Of a stretch of 64,000 nucleotides of DNA, positions 47,514-55,626 are shown in pieces. The notes beneath the pieces are model-generated. The model did no database searches and had not been told where the DNA came from. It saw only the letters and a program-made list of their open reading frames with translations. The translations under genes and the position numbers were made by a program. The DNA is from Neisseria dentiae. Lineage in GTDB: Bacteria; Pseudomonadota; Gammaproteobacteria; Burkholderiales; Neisseriaceae. Where the stretch lies: assembly GCF_024580525.1 (NCBI RefSeq), contig NZ_JANIKQ010000016.1:1-64000 (forward strand), written 5' to 3'. The first letter of the stretch is position 1. Each line of letters begins with the position of its first letter.

Positions 47514-47609
47514 TTAAAAAGAATCCCGTTCGGCCAGCCACAACGCAGCCAAAGTAACCAGCGATGCACAGCCTATCAGAATGATGATTTGCAGAAAGAA
47601 AACAGACAT
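47514..47609 (-). CDS. 31-residue single-span membrane ORF upstream of fdoG
   Basis: The sequence MSVFFLQIIILIGCASLVTL and then AALWLAERDSF is one hydrophobic helix with a short charged C-terminus. GGAG sits 7 bases before the ATG, and a possible -10 (TATGAT, minus, 47685-47690) lies upstream. It resembles tiny oxidoreductase-associated membrane proteins (CydX-like) in shape but I cannot assign a family. It lies about 225 bp before fdoG on the same strand. Confidence 0.5.
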   Translation of the reverse strand: MSVFFLQIIILIGCASLVTLAALWLAERDSF

Positions 47610-47945
47610 AAGAATCTCCGTATCATGCGGGCCGCCGCGCTTGGTGCAAACAGCGGTTTGTCGTTGTTGTAAAAATCAGGTGCTATCATACCAACAAATT
47701 CATAACATTTCTTTACCTTTACTTAACTTTCCACTCTGAAAATTACAATGGTTATCATCAATAAATAGGAAAATAAATCAATACAATTAAAAGGGTAAAC
47801 CAAATTTAACCCATATTCACATTTCCCTTTCTGCAAGAACCGCCAACCGTTATTAACCTGCCCTATCCCGCCCGCAACCGCAGTTTGCCCAAAACCGCAG
47901 CCAATCTATACAATACGGCCTTTTCAGACGGCCTGTTATTCCTTT
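47610..47945. other. 336-bp divergent region, small ORF / PAP2 gene
   Basis: AT-rich in the middle (about 47690-47820). It contains the putative -10 of the small ORF and one DUS (47930-47941) just before the PAP2 start. No FNR box of good quality was seen. Confidence 0.6.
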
Positions 47946-48596
47946 ATGCTGCCATTACGCGCCTACCGCCCCTCCCTGCCCTTATTACTGCTGCTCTTCT
48001 TCGGCATCCTGATTCCGTTGGTGATTGCCGGATTCATTGCCGAAGACGTTTGGGATAAAGACCGCTTCTATTTCGAACAGCCCTTTATGTTGTGGCTGCA
48101 CCACAACATCGGCAGCGCATTTACGCCCGTGGCGGTTGTGTTGCACCATATCGGCAAAACCACCGTTGCCGCGCTGCTGGTTATTTTGTTTGCGGTTTGG
48201 CTGTTTTTCCGCAAACAGCGCGGCTATGCCGTGTTCGCCCTGCTCGCGGCCGCCCTGCCCACCGCCCTGATGTTCGCCGCCAAACAGTTTTTCAACCGCC
48301 CCCGCCCCGAATTTTGGCCGCGCATCATCGAAGAAACCAACGCTTCCTTTCCCAGCGGCCACAGCACCTTTGCCGCCGCTTTCGCCACCATGGTGGTGTT
48401 GATTTACTGGCAGTCGCCGCGCCGCGTGCCGATTATCGCCGCTGCCGTAACTTTTGCCCTGCTGATGGGTTTGTCGCGCATGGTTTTGGGCGTACACTAC
48501 CCCACCGACGTGTTGGTCGGCTGGATAACCGGCACCAGCACCGTTATCGGCCTCTATCTCGTTTTATTCCGCAAGCTCCCCGGAAAACCATCATGA
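47946..48596 (+). CDS. PAP2-family membrane phosphatase
   Basis: A 216-residue type 2 phosphatidic acid phosphatase with about six spans. The three active motifs are KQFFNRPRP, PSGHST and SRMVLGVHYPTD. It could act on undecaprenyl diphosphate, phosphatidylglycerol phosphate or lipid A; sequence alone does not decide. Its stop overlaps the next start (ATGA), so it is coupled to the YheT-like gene. Confidence 0.9.
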   Translation: MLPLRAYRPSLPLLLLLFFGILIPLVIAGFIAEDVWDKDRFYFEQPFMLWLHHNIGSAFTPVAVVLHHIGKTTVAALLVILFAVWLFFRKQRGYAVFALLAAALPTALMFAAKQFFNRPRPEFWPRIIEETNASFPSGHSTFAAAFATMVVLIYWQSPRRVPIIAAAVTFALLMGLSRMVLGVHYPTDVLVGWITGTSTVIGLYLVLFRKLPGKPS

Positions 48597-49531
48597 ACCT
48601 GCCCCCGCTGCACACGCCCCGCTGGCTGCGTAACGGCAATATCGAAACCCTTTATGCCAAAACCCTGCAACAGCCGCCGCCCGCCTACCGCCGCGAACTC
48701 TTGCCCGACAGCACCGGCCAAACCCTAACCGCCTACGACTTTATCGACAGCCCCAACCCCGATGCCCCGCTGGTGGTGCTGTTTCACGGTTTGGAAGGCA
48801 GCAGCCGCAGCCATTACGCCGTGGCGCTGATGCAGGCGGTTCAGGCCAAAGGCTGGCACGGCGTGGTGGCGCATTTCCGCAGTTGCGGCGGCGTACCCAA
48901 CACAGCCCCCGTGTTTTACCACTCGGGCGACAGCCCCGAAATCGGCTTTATGCTCGCCACTCTGGCCAAACGCTATTCCAAAATCTACGCCGCAGGCGTA
49001 TCGCTCGGCGGCAACGCACTAGCCAAATATCTGGGCGAGCAAGGCCGCTTAGCCATACCTCAGGCCGCCGCCGTGGTTTCCGCCCCCGTCGATTTAACCG
49101 CCGCCGGCTCCCGCTTCGATCGCGGCCTGACCCGCCTGCTCTACACCCGCTATTTTCTCGACTCGCTGCTGCCCAAAGCCCGCGCCACCAGCTTTCACAC
49201 CGACCTGCTGAACCGCTGCAAAACGCTGGGCGATTTCGACGACGCCTTTACCGCCCCGCTGCACGGCTTCGCCGACCGGCACGACTATTACCGCCGCGCC
49301 TCCAGCAAGCCGCTGCTGCCGCACATCGCCGTGCCCACCCTGCTGCTGAACGCTGTCAACGACCCCTTTCTGCCGCCGTCCGCCCTGCCAAACGCCGCCC
49401 AAGTTTCCCCGCAGGTTACCCTGCTGCAACCCGCCTGCGGCGGGCATTGCGCCTTTGTGAGCGGTAGCGGCAGAGGCAGCCTCGATTGGATGCCGCAAAC
49501 GGTTTTAAGCTATTTCGAGCAAAACGCCTAG
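48593..49531 (+). CDS. YheT-like alpha/beta hydrolase
   Basis: A 312-residue hydrolase of the YheT/ABHD family. It opens with LHTPRWLRNGNIETLYAKTL. HGLEGSSRSHYA is the oxyanion region, the nucleophile elbow is AGVSLGGNALAKYLGEQG, and the His is in GGHCAFV near the C-terminus. The start overlaps the PAP2 stop; the longer frame in PAP2 is a shadow. Substrate not known. Confidence 0.9.
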   Translation: MNLPPLHTPRWLRNGNIETLYAKTLQQPPPAYRRELLPDSTGQTLTAYDFIDSPNPDAPLVVLFHGLEGSSRSHYAVALMQAVQAKGWHGVVAHFRSCGGVPNTAPVFYHSGDSPEIGFMLATLAKRYSKIYAAGVSLGGNALAKYLGEQGRLAIPQAAAVVSAPVDLTAAGSRFDRGLTRLLYTRYFLDSLLPKARATSFHTDLLNRCKTLGDFDDAFTAPLHGFADRHDYYRRASSKPLLPHIAVPTLLLNAVNDPFLPPSALPNAAQVSPQVTLLQPACGGHCAFVSGSGRGSLDWMPQTVLSYFEQNA

Positions 49532-49558
49532 CCGTTATGCCGAACAAACACAAAGGCC

Positions 49559-49755
49559 GCAACCTTTGCAAAAATGCCTTAAAAGGCCGTCTGAAACGTT
49601 TTAATCCGTTATTCCCGCGCAGGCGGGAATCCAGACGTTTACATTCAAGTGTTTGTTTAATCAATACTTTAACTTTACCATCTGGATTCCCGCCTGCGCG
49701 GGAATAACGAAGAAAAGGCATTTCAGGCAATCCCAACAAATTTTGCAAAATTCTC
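49559..49755. repeat. Nested palindromic element, copy 2 (decayed)
   Basis: Outer arms GCAACCTTTGCAAAA and TTTTGCAAAATTCTC, a DUS on the left, a broken DUS (TTTCAGGC) on the right, and inner dRS3-type arms ATTCCCGCGCAGGCGGGAAT / ATTCCCGCCTGCGCGGGAAT. The core between the arms differs from copies 1 and 3. Confidence 0.8.
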
Positions 49756-49783
49756 AGGCCGTCTGAAAACTTTCAGACGGCCT
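49756..49783. terminator. DUS inverted pair before rep
   Basis: AGGCCGTCTGAAA and TTTCAGACGGCCT with a 2-base centre. Confidence 0.7.
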
Positions 49784-49803
49784 TCAAGGTTTCCGTGCAA
49801 TGT

Positions 49804-49809
49804 TATAAT
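49804..49809 (+). promoter_or_regulatory. -10 of rep
   Basis: TATAAT followed by CCCGC, 32 bp before the rep ATG; a DUS lies in the leader. Confidence 0.5.
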
Positions 49810-49840
49810 CCCGCCTCTTTTTTCAGACGGCCCATCTTCC

Positions 49841-51844
49841 ATGAAACTCAACCCCCAGCAACTTCAGGCAGTAAAGTATCTCGGCGGACCGCTGCTTGTG
49901 CTGGCGGGTGCGGGCAGCGGTAAAACCGGCGTGATTACCCAAAAAATCAAGCATCTGATTACCGACGTAGGCTATGCGCCGCATCATGTGGCGGCCATCA
50001 CGTTCACCAACAAAGCCGCCCGCGAAATGCAGGAGCGCGTGGGCAAGATGCTGCCGAAAAAGCACACGCGCGGGTTAACCATCTGCACTTTCCACTCGCT
50101 CGGTATGCGCATTCTGCGCGAAGAAGCGCCGCACATCGGCTATAAAAAGAATTTTTCGATACTCGACGGCACCGACAGCACCAAAATCCTCAACGAATTA
50201 TTGGGCGGCACCGGCAAAGAAGCCTTATACAAAACCCAACACCAGATTTCGTTGTGGAAAAACGATTTGAAAACACCCGAAGACATTGTTCAGACGGCCT
50301 CAAACGAATGGGACAGGCAAATGGCCGCCGTTTACGCCGGCTATCAGGCCACGCTGGAGCATTATCAGGCGGTGGATTTCGACGACCTAATCCGCCTGCC
50401 TGCCCTGCTGTTGCAGCAAAACAGCGAAGTGCGCCACAAATGGCAGCTTCGCCTGCGCTATCTGCTGGTGGACGAATGCCAAGACACCAACGCCTGCCAA
50501 TACACCTTAATGAAACTCTTAACCGGCGCCGAAGGCATGTTTACCGCCGTGGGCGACGACGACCAATCCATCTATGCCTGGCGCGGCGCCAATATGGAAA
50601 ACCTGCGCCAAATGCAGGCCGACTATCCGCAGATGAAAGTGATCAAGCTCGAGCAGAATTACCGCTCGACCGCGCGGATTCTCAAAGTGGCCAACAAAGT
50701 GATTGAAAACAACCCCAAACTGTTTAAAAAAACCTTGTGGTCGCAGTTCGGCATGGGCGAACACATCAAAATCGTGGCCTGCCAGCACGAACAGCACGAA
50801 GCCGAATGGGTGGTGGGGCAGATTGTGAAACAAAAGCTGGTGGGCGGCGACAAAACCCGCTATGCCGATTTCGCCGTACTCTACCGCGGCAACCATCAGG
50901 CGCGCGTGTTTGAAGAAGCCCTGCGCAGCGCGCGCGTGCCTTATCAGCTATCCGGCGGGCAGAGTTTTTTCGATAAAGCCGAAATCAAAGACGTGCTCGC
51001 CTATATCCGCCTTTTAGCCAACCCCAGCGACGATCCCGCCTTCCTGCGTGCCGCCACCACGCCCAAACGCGGCATCGGCGAGGCCACGCTGGGCAAGCTC
51101 AACGCCCATGCCCAACAGCACGGGTGCAGCCTTTATGAAGCGGCCTTAAACGAAGAGGCACAGTCCGCACTTGCCGCCGCCAACCGCGAACATCTGCACC
51201 AGTTTATGACGCTGATGGAAAACTACCGCGCCCGCGCCGAACACGACGATGCCGGCGAATTGATCAACAACCTGCTTGCCGACATCGGCTACGAAGCGCA
51301 CCTGTTGAACAGCGAAGAAGGCAAGGCCGGCGAAATCAAATGGCGCAACGTGTGCGACCTAACCGGCTGGCTGGCGAAAAAAGGCGAACAAGACGGCAAA
51401 AACATCATCGAAATCGCCCAAACCATCGCGCTGATGACGCTGTTGGAAGGCAAAAACGAAGAAGAAGCCGACGCGGTGAAACTCTCCACCCTGCACGCCT
51501 CCAAAGGGCTGGAATATCCGTATGTGTTTTTGGTGGGCTGCGAAGAAGGCATGCTGCCGCACGCCGACAGCATCGAAGAGAGCAACGTCGAAGAAGAGCG
51601 GCGGCTGATGTATGTGGGCATCACCCGCGCCAAACGCCAGCTCACGCTCACCCACTGCATCAAGCGCAAACGCCAGGGCACCTGGCAGTTTCCCGAACCC
51701 AGCCGCTTTATCGACGAAATGCCGCAGGAAGACTTGAAAATCTTGGGCCGCAAAGGCGGCGACCCCATCGTGAGCAAAGAAGAAGGCAGAAGCAATCTGG
51801 CCGGATTGCAGGCCATGCTGGCGGCTAAGGCCAAAAAAGAATAA
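49841..51844 (+). CDS. rep: ATP-dependent DNA helicase Rep
   Basis: A UvrD/Rep superfamily 1A helicase of 667 residues (E. coli Rep 673). Motif I is GAGSGKTGVI, Ia TFTNKAAREM, II VDECQDTNACQ, III GDDDQSIYAWRGAN, IV EQNYRST, V LSTLHASKGLEYPYVFLVG, VI VGITRAKRQL. It unwinds 3'-5' and helps restart stalled forks. Residue pattern and length favour Rep over UvrD or PcrA. Confidence 0.95.
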   Translation: MKLNPQQLQAVKYLGGPLLVLAGAGSGKTGVITQKIKHLITDVGYAPHHVAAITFTNKAAREMQERVGKMLPKKHTRGLTICTFHSLGMRILREEAPHIGYKKNFSILDGTDSTKILNELLGGTGKEALYKTQHQISLWKNDLKTPEDIVQTASNEWDRQMAAVYAGYQATLEHYQAVDFDDLIRLPALLLQQNSEVRHKWQLRLRYLLVDECQDTNACQYTLMKLLTGAEGMFTAVGDDDQSIYAWRGANMENLRQMQADYPQMKVIKLEQNYRSTARILKVANKVIENNPKLFKKTLWSQFGMGEHIKIVACQHEQHEAEWVVGQIVKQKLVGGDKTRYADFAVLYRGNHQARVFEEALRSARVPYQLSGGQSFFDKAEIKDVLAYIRLLANPSDDPAFLRAATTPKRGIGEATLGKLNAHAQQHGCSLYEAALNEEAQSALAAANREHLHQFMTLMENYRARAEHDDAGELINNLLADIGYEAHLLNSEEGKAGEIKWRNVCDLTGWLAKKGEQDGKNIIEIAQTIALMTLLEGKNEEEADAVKLSTLHASKGLEYPYVFLVGCEEGMLPHADSIEESNVEEERRLMYVGITRAKRQLTLTHCIKRKRQGTWQFPEPSRFIDEMPQEDLKILGRKGGDPIVSKEEGRSNLAGLQAMLAAKAKKE

Positions 51845-51896
51845 CTGGTCGAGACCTTTGCAAAAATCCTGCCCACTCCTGAAAATATTTTTATCT

Positions 51897-51976
51897 CGTC
51901 ATACTCGGGCTTGACCCGAGTATCTATATATTCTTTATGAAACAAAAAGATGCTCGGGTTGAGCACGAACATGACG
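51897..51976. repeat. ATACTCGGG-class palindrome pair, copy H
   Basis: CGTCATACTCGGGCTTGACC begins the left arm; the right arm is diverged and ends CATGACG. It sits inside outer GAGACCTTTGCAAAA-type arms (51851 and about 52003), so this palindrome class can occupy the same frame as the dRS3-like one. Confidence 0.75.
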
Positions 51977-52017
51977 CAGAGGATTTAAGATATTTAAAGG
52001 TATTTTGCAAAGCAGGA

Positions 52018-52047
52018 CAGGCCGTCTGAAACATTTCAGACGGCCTG
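52018..52047 (+). terminator. DUS inverted pair
   Basis: CAGGCCGTCTGAA and TTCAGACGGCCTG around a 4-base loop; separates rep from lysC. Confidence 0.75.
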
Positions 52048-52050
52048 CCC

Positions 52051-52072
52051 TGTTTTGACACGTGTCAAAACA
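52051..52072. promoter_or_regulatory. 22-bp perfect palindrome upstream of lysC
   Basis: Half-site TGTTTTGACAC is followed directly by its exact complement GTGTCAAAACA with no spacer. It includes TTGACA on both strands. It looks like a dimeric repressor operator (TetR-type size) rather than a terminator because there is no loop. The regulator is not known. Confidence 0.6.
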
Positions 52073-52117
52073 AGCGGCGGCCGCACCACAAAACACCGAT
52101 TAATCATGCCCGCAGCC

Positions 52118-52146
52118 TTGTTTTCGGGCGTAAAAATAGGTAATAA
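52118..52146 (+). promoter_or_regulatory. Promoter of lysC
   Basis: -35 TTGTTT (52118-52123), a 17-base spacer, -10 TAATAA (52141-52146), 73 bp before the ATG. Confidence 0.5.
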
Positions 52147-52218
52147 TGTTACACATTTTCCAAACCGCAACGATTCTGCCGTTGCACCTCTAAATCCCAA
52201 TCAAGAAAGCACGAAAAA

Positions 52219-53436
52219 ATGGCGTTAATCGTACAAAAATACGGCGGCACCTCGGTAGGTTCCGCCGAACGCATCAAAAACGTAGCCAAACGTGTTGCCA
52301 AAACCCGCGCCGAAGGGCACGACGTTGTTGTGGTAGTGTCCGCCATGAGCGGCGAAACCAACCGTTTGGTGGCATTGGCTCACGAAATGCAAGACCTGCC
52401 CGACCCGCGCGAACTCGACGTGGTGCTGGCAACCGGCGAACAAGTTACCATCGGCCTTTTGGCGATGGCCTTAAAAGACATCGGCGTGCCGGCCAAAAGC
52501 TACACCGGCTGGCAGGTGGCGGTGAAAACCGACGCGTCGCACACCAAAGCCCGTATCGAAGATATCGACGATGCCGCCATGCGCGCCGATTTGAAAGAAG
52601 GCCGTGTGGTTATCGTGGCCGGTTTCCAAGGCATTAACGGCAAAGGCGACATCACCACCCTCGGCCGCGGCGGCTCCGACACCTCGGCCGTTGCATTGGC
52701 CGCCGCCCTCAAAGCCGACGAGTGCCAGATTTACACCGACGTCGACGGCGTGTACACCACCGACCCGCGCGTGGTGCCCGAAGCCCGCCGCCTCGACACC
52801 ATCACGTTCGAAGAAATGCTCGAGCTGGCGAGCTTAGGCTCGAAAGTTTTACAAATCCGTTCGGTGGAATTCGCCGGCAAATACAAAGTGCGCCTGCGCG
52901 TATTGAGCAGCCTTCAGGAAGGCGGCAACGGTACATTAATTACCTTTGAAGAGGACAACAACATGGAAAGAGCTGCCGTATCCGGTATCGCATTCGATAA
53001 AAACCAAGCCCGCATCAACGTGCGCGGCGTGCCCGACAAACCCGGCGTGGCCTATCAGATTTTAGGCGCAGTGGCCGCCGCCAACGTAGAAGTGGATATG
53101 ATTATCCAAAATGTAGGTGCCGAAGGCACCACCGACTTCTCGTTCACCGTACCGCGCGGCGACTACAAACCTGTTTTGGAATCTCTCAACGGCTTGAAAG
53201 ACAGCCTCGGCGCCACCGAAATCGACGGCGACGACACCGTGTGCAAAGTTTCCATCGTGGGTTTGGGTATGCGCTCGCATGTGGGCGTGGCCTCGAAAAT
53301 GTTCCGCACGCTGGCCGAAGAAGGCATCAATATCCAGATGATTTCCACTTCCGAAATCAAAGTTTCCGTGTTGATCGACGAAAAATACATGGAGCTGGCC
53401 ACCCGCGTGCTGCACAAAGCATTCGAACTGGCTTGA
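52219..53436 (+). CDS. lysC: Aspartate kinase
   Basis: 405 residues. Phosphorylates aspartate, the entry to Lys, Met and Thr synthesis. [11 protein letters not shown] is the N-terminal ATP motif, [14 protein letters not shown] the catalytic loop, and two ACT domains (from about residue 265) bind feedback amino acids. An in-frame ATG at 52963 with its own Shine-Dalgarno could give a separate beta subunit, as in other two-domain aspartokinases. Confidence 0.96.
   Translation: MALIVQKYGGTSVGSAERIKNVAKRVAKTRAEGHDVVVVVSAMSGETNRLVALAHEMQDLPDPRELDVVLATGEQVTIGLLAMALKDIGVPAKSYTGWQVAVKTDASHTKARIEDIDDAAMRADLKEGRVVIVAGFQGINGKGDITTLGRGGSDTSAVALAAALKADECQIYTDVDGVYTTDPRVVPEARRLDTITFEEMLELASLGSKVLQIRSVEFAGKYKVRLRVLSSLQEGGNGTLITFEEDNNMERAAVSGIAFDKNQARINVRGVPDKPGVAYQILGAVAAANVEVDMIIQNVGAEGTTDFSFTVPRGDYKPVLESLNGLKDSLGATEIDGDDTVCKVSIVGLGMRSHVGVASKMFRTLAEEGINIQMISTSEIKVSVLIDEKYMELATRVLHKAFELA
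52963..53436 (+). CDS. Possible internal start: aspartokinase beta subunit
   Basis: An in-frame ATG ([18 protein letters not shown]) with GAGGA at a 7-base gap (52951-52955) would produce the 157-residue ACT regulatory half alone. Known alpha2-beta2 aspartokinases (Bacillus, Corynebacterium) are made this way at the matching place. Expression here is an inference. Confidence 0.45.
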   Translation: MERAAVSGIAFDKNQARINVRGVPDKPGVAYQILGAVAAANVEVDMIIQNVGAEGTTDFSFTVPRGDYKPVLESLNGLKDSLGATEIDGDDTVCKVSIVGLGMRSHVGVASKMFRTLAEEGINIQMISTSEIKVSVLIDEKYMELATRVLHKAFELA

Positions 53437-53461
53437 TTTACAGCTTGATTTTAATGTCAAA

Positions 53462-53490
53462 AGGCCGTCTGAAATATTTTCAGACGGCCT
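53462..53490 (+). terminator. DUS terminator after lysC
   Basis: AGGCCGTCTGAAA and TTTTCAGACGGCCT with a 3-base centre, 25 bp past the lysC stop. Confidence 0.8.
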
Positions 53491-53686
53491 GAGACCTTTG
53501 CAAAAATACCTTGAAGCCGTCTGAAATGCTTAGATTCCGTCATTCCCGCGTAGGCGGGAATCCAGCCTTAAAACTATCAAGTATTTTATTTCAATAACTT
53601 ATAAAAAAACGACTGGATTCCCGCCTACGCGGGAATGACGATGGTTGAATATTTCAGACGGCCTAAACGAATTTTGCAAAGGCCTC
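53491..53686. repeat. Nested palindromic element, copy 3 (196 bp)
   Basis: Inverted near-copy of 16649-16847: outer GAGACCTTTGCAAAA, a DUS variant AAGCCGTCTGAA, dRS3-type CGTCATTCCCGCGTAGGCGG, an AT-rich core (ATCAAGTATTTTATTTCAAT) also found reversed in copy 1, then the inverted layers. Confidence 0.85.
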
Positions 53687-53745
53687 GGCCTTTCTGTTCG
53701 TACATAAACTCTTTGAAAGATTCATACCACATATTAAAACATCTG

Positions 53746-53824
53746 CGTCATGCCCGGGTTTGACCCTGGCATCTGTTCTTTCTTTCGCAATAAAAAGATG
53801 CGCGGGTCAAGCCCGAATATAACG
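53746..53824. repeat. ATACTCGGG-class palindrome pair, copy J (diverged)
   Basis: CGTCATGCCCGGGTTTGACC on the left; AGATGCGCGGGTCAAGCCCG near the right end. The arms have changed from the usual form but keep the layout. Confidence 0.65.
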
Positions 53825-53865
53825 TGAATGGGGTGTATTTCAGACAGCCTTTCCGCCCTATCCGG

Positions 53866-55203
53866 TTACAGCACCAACGGTGCCACCACAAAACCCAAAG
53901 CCACGGCAAACACAATCGCCAATACGCCGGGAATCAGAAACGAGTGGTTGAACACGAAACGGCCGATGCGCGTGCTGCCGGTGTCGTCCATCTGCACCGC
54001 ACCGAGCAGGGTCGGATAAGTAGGCAGCACAAACAGGGCCGATACGGCGGCGAAACTGGCCACCAGAATATACACTTGCGAATTGTTTTCCGGCGTGATG
54101 CCCAGCGCCAGAATCACGGCGGGCATAATGGCTTTGGCCGTTGCCGCCTGTGAATACAGCAGCATGCTGGCGAAAAACAGCGCCACCGCCAACAACCACG
54201 GATAATTGCCCACCAGCGCCGAAGCGGTTTCTTTAACGGCATCGATATGGCCGCTCACAAACGTGTCGCCCAGCCATGCCACGCCCAGCACGCACACGCA
54301 GGCGGCCATGCCCGATTTAAACGTGCTCATATCCAGCAGTTTGCCGGTATCGAGCTTGCAGCACATCACAATCAGGCTGGCAATAATCATCATAAAGCTG
54401 ATAATCGCACCGTCGCGCGGCAGCACCGGCTCTTTAATCAAACCCACGGCAGGCGAAATCGCGCAGGCATACAGCACCACCGCCACCACGCCGCCGAAGA
54501 AAATCCACACCGATGTGCGCGCACCCTCAGGCAGCTCCCCGCGCTCGCCCACGTTGTGCGGCTTCACCAAACCTTCGGCCAAACGCCGTTGGTAAGCCTT
54601 GCTTTTCGACAAATCCAGATTGCCGAACAAATTAATCAGCAGCGCCACCAGCATACAAGCCGCATAAGTGGTAACCAGCCACACCAGCAGCAATTTGGGG
54701 TAGCTCACCCCCAAAGGCTCGAGCACGCCGCTCATAAACACTACCGCCGCACTCACGGGCGAAGCGGTGATGGCAATCTGCGAGGCCACCACGGCGATGC
54801 TCAACGGCGCGCTGGGGCGGATGTTTTCGCTTTTGGCCACTTCCACAATCACCGGCATCATCGAAAACGCCGTGTGCCCCGTGCCGGCGAGAATGGTGAG
54901 AAAATAAGTAACCGTAGGCGCCAAGAAGTTGATGTTTTTCGGGTTTCTACGCAGCAGTCGTTCGGCGGCGCGCACCAAGTAATCCAAACCGCCCGCCAGT
55001 TGCAGCGCGGCGATGGCGGAAATCACCGCCATAATAATCAGAATCACGTCGTAAGGAACCTTGCCCGGCTCCATGCCCAATGCCAACGCCAGCACCGCCA
55101 CACCCAAACCGCCGGTGTAGCCGATGGCCAGGCCGCCCAAGCGCACACCGAGAAAAATCGCGCCCAGCAAAACGGCCAGTTGCAGTAATAAAGAAATGTC
55201 CAT
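53866..55203 (-). CDS. dcuA: Anaerobic C4-dicarboxylate transporter DcuA
   Basis: A membrane protein of 445 residues with about ten or more spans. It follows E. coli DcuA closely: LLRRNPKNINFLAPTVTYFL, ITASPVSAAVVFMSGV, LGVAWLGDTFVSGHID, and near the C-terminus LPTYPTLLGAVQMDDTGSTR. It exchanges fumarate, malate, succinate or aspartate. Divergent from grcA. The 143-bp MITE-like element begins 33 bp before its start. Confidence 0.93.
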   Translation of the reverse strand: MDISLLLQLAVLLGAIFLGVRLGGLAIGYTGGLGVAVLALALGMEPGKVPYDVILIIMAVISAIAALQLAGGLDYLVRAAERLLRRNPKNINFLAPTVTYFLTILAGTGHTAFSMMPVIVEVAKSENIRPSAPLSIAVVASQIAITASPVSAAVVFMSGVLEPLGVSYPKLLLVWLVTTYAACMLVALLINLFGNLDLSKSKAYQRRLAEGLVKPHNVGERGELPEGARTSVWIFFGGVVAVVLYACAISPAVGLIKEPVLPRDGAIISFMMIIASLIVMCCKLDTGKLLDMSTFKSGMAACVCVLGVAWLGDTFVSGHIDAVKETASALVGNYPWLLAVALFFASMLLYSQAATAKAIMPAVILALGITPENNSQVYILVASFAAVSALFVLPTYPTLLGAVQMDDTGSTRIGRFVFNHSFLIPGVLAIVFAVALGFVVAPLVL

Positions 55204-55235
55204 TATCCACCTGAATATCTAATCAATATTAAACT

Positions 55236-55378
55236 GAGACCTTTGCACCCCCCCATCTGCGGCGCATTTCTGCGTTGTGTGCTGCCCTCTCGCTTGCCTA
55301 ACTCCATATTATGTCTGCGCTCGCTGCGCTGCTACGCCTTGAACTGCATCCGCATTTGGGGATTTTGCAAAGGTCTCA
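55236..55378. mobile_element. 143-bp MITE-like element
   Basis: It starts GAGACCTTTGCACCCCCCCA and ends, reversed, GAGACCTTTGCAAAATCCCC: imperfect terminal inverted repeats of about 25 bp. No coding capacity. The outer motif GAGACCTTTGCA recurs through the window and resembles, as far as I recall, IS5-family (IS1106-like) ends. Likely a non-autonomous derivative. Confidence 0.65.
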
Positions 55379-55537
55379 ATTCTTATTTGTAACATAGTTT
55401 CAAATTGCCGGAAACTGCTTTAAAAAGCGGGGTCGTTATGCAGGCCGTCTGAACGAAATTCAAATAAAATATGCAAAACAATGTATTAAACACCCCATGG
55501 AAATCATTTCAATTCGTCGGGTGTAGTGTTTTGTAAG

Positions 55538-55551
55538 TTGACTTAAGTCAA
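55538..55551 (+). promoter_or_regulatory. FNR-like box of grcA
   Basis: TTGACTTAAGTCAA is a perfect 14-bp palindrome close to the FNR/ANR consensus TTGATnnnnATCAA. A -10 TACAAT (55573-55578) starts 21 bases after it, which places the box near -41, the class II position. The E. coli grcA gene is FNR-induced, consistent with this. Confidence 0.8.
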
Positions 55552-55626
55552 AATCCGTTCGGGCACGGGGTATACAATGCTTAAAACGTAATTTTTCAAC
55601 ACCCACCCTGAACGAAAGGATAAACC

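Larger units (their letters stand above)
49532..49840. other. 309-bp gap with nested palindromic element
   Basis: No gene. It is almost filled by the nested element copy 2 (49559-49755), a DUS pair (49756-49783) and the rep -10. Confidence 0.85.
51845..52218. other. 374-bp gap before lysC
   Basis: No gene. It holds a palindrome pair framed by GAGACCTTTGCAAAA arms (51851-52016), a DUS terminator, the 22-bp perfect palindrome (52051-52072) and the lysC promoter. Confidence 0.8.
53437..53865. other. 429-bp gap with two palindromic elements
   Basis: No gene. It contains a DUS terminator after lysC (53462-53490), the nested element copy 3 (53491-53686) and an ATACTCGGG-class pair (53746-53824), then the 3' end of dcuA. 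Confidence 0.85.
55204..55626. other. 423-bp divergent region, dcuA / grcA
   Basis: Holds the MITE-like element (55236-55378), one DUS near 55442, and the FNR-type promoter of grcA. No clear dcuA promoter is left between the element and the dcuA start. Confidence 0.75.

Noticed and set aside
47746..47765. Possible FNR box near TTGATGATAACC upstream of the formate dehydrogenase region
   Set aside because: The second half-site does not match ATCAA; too weak to call.
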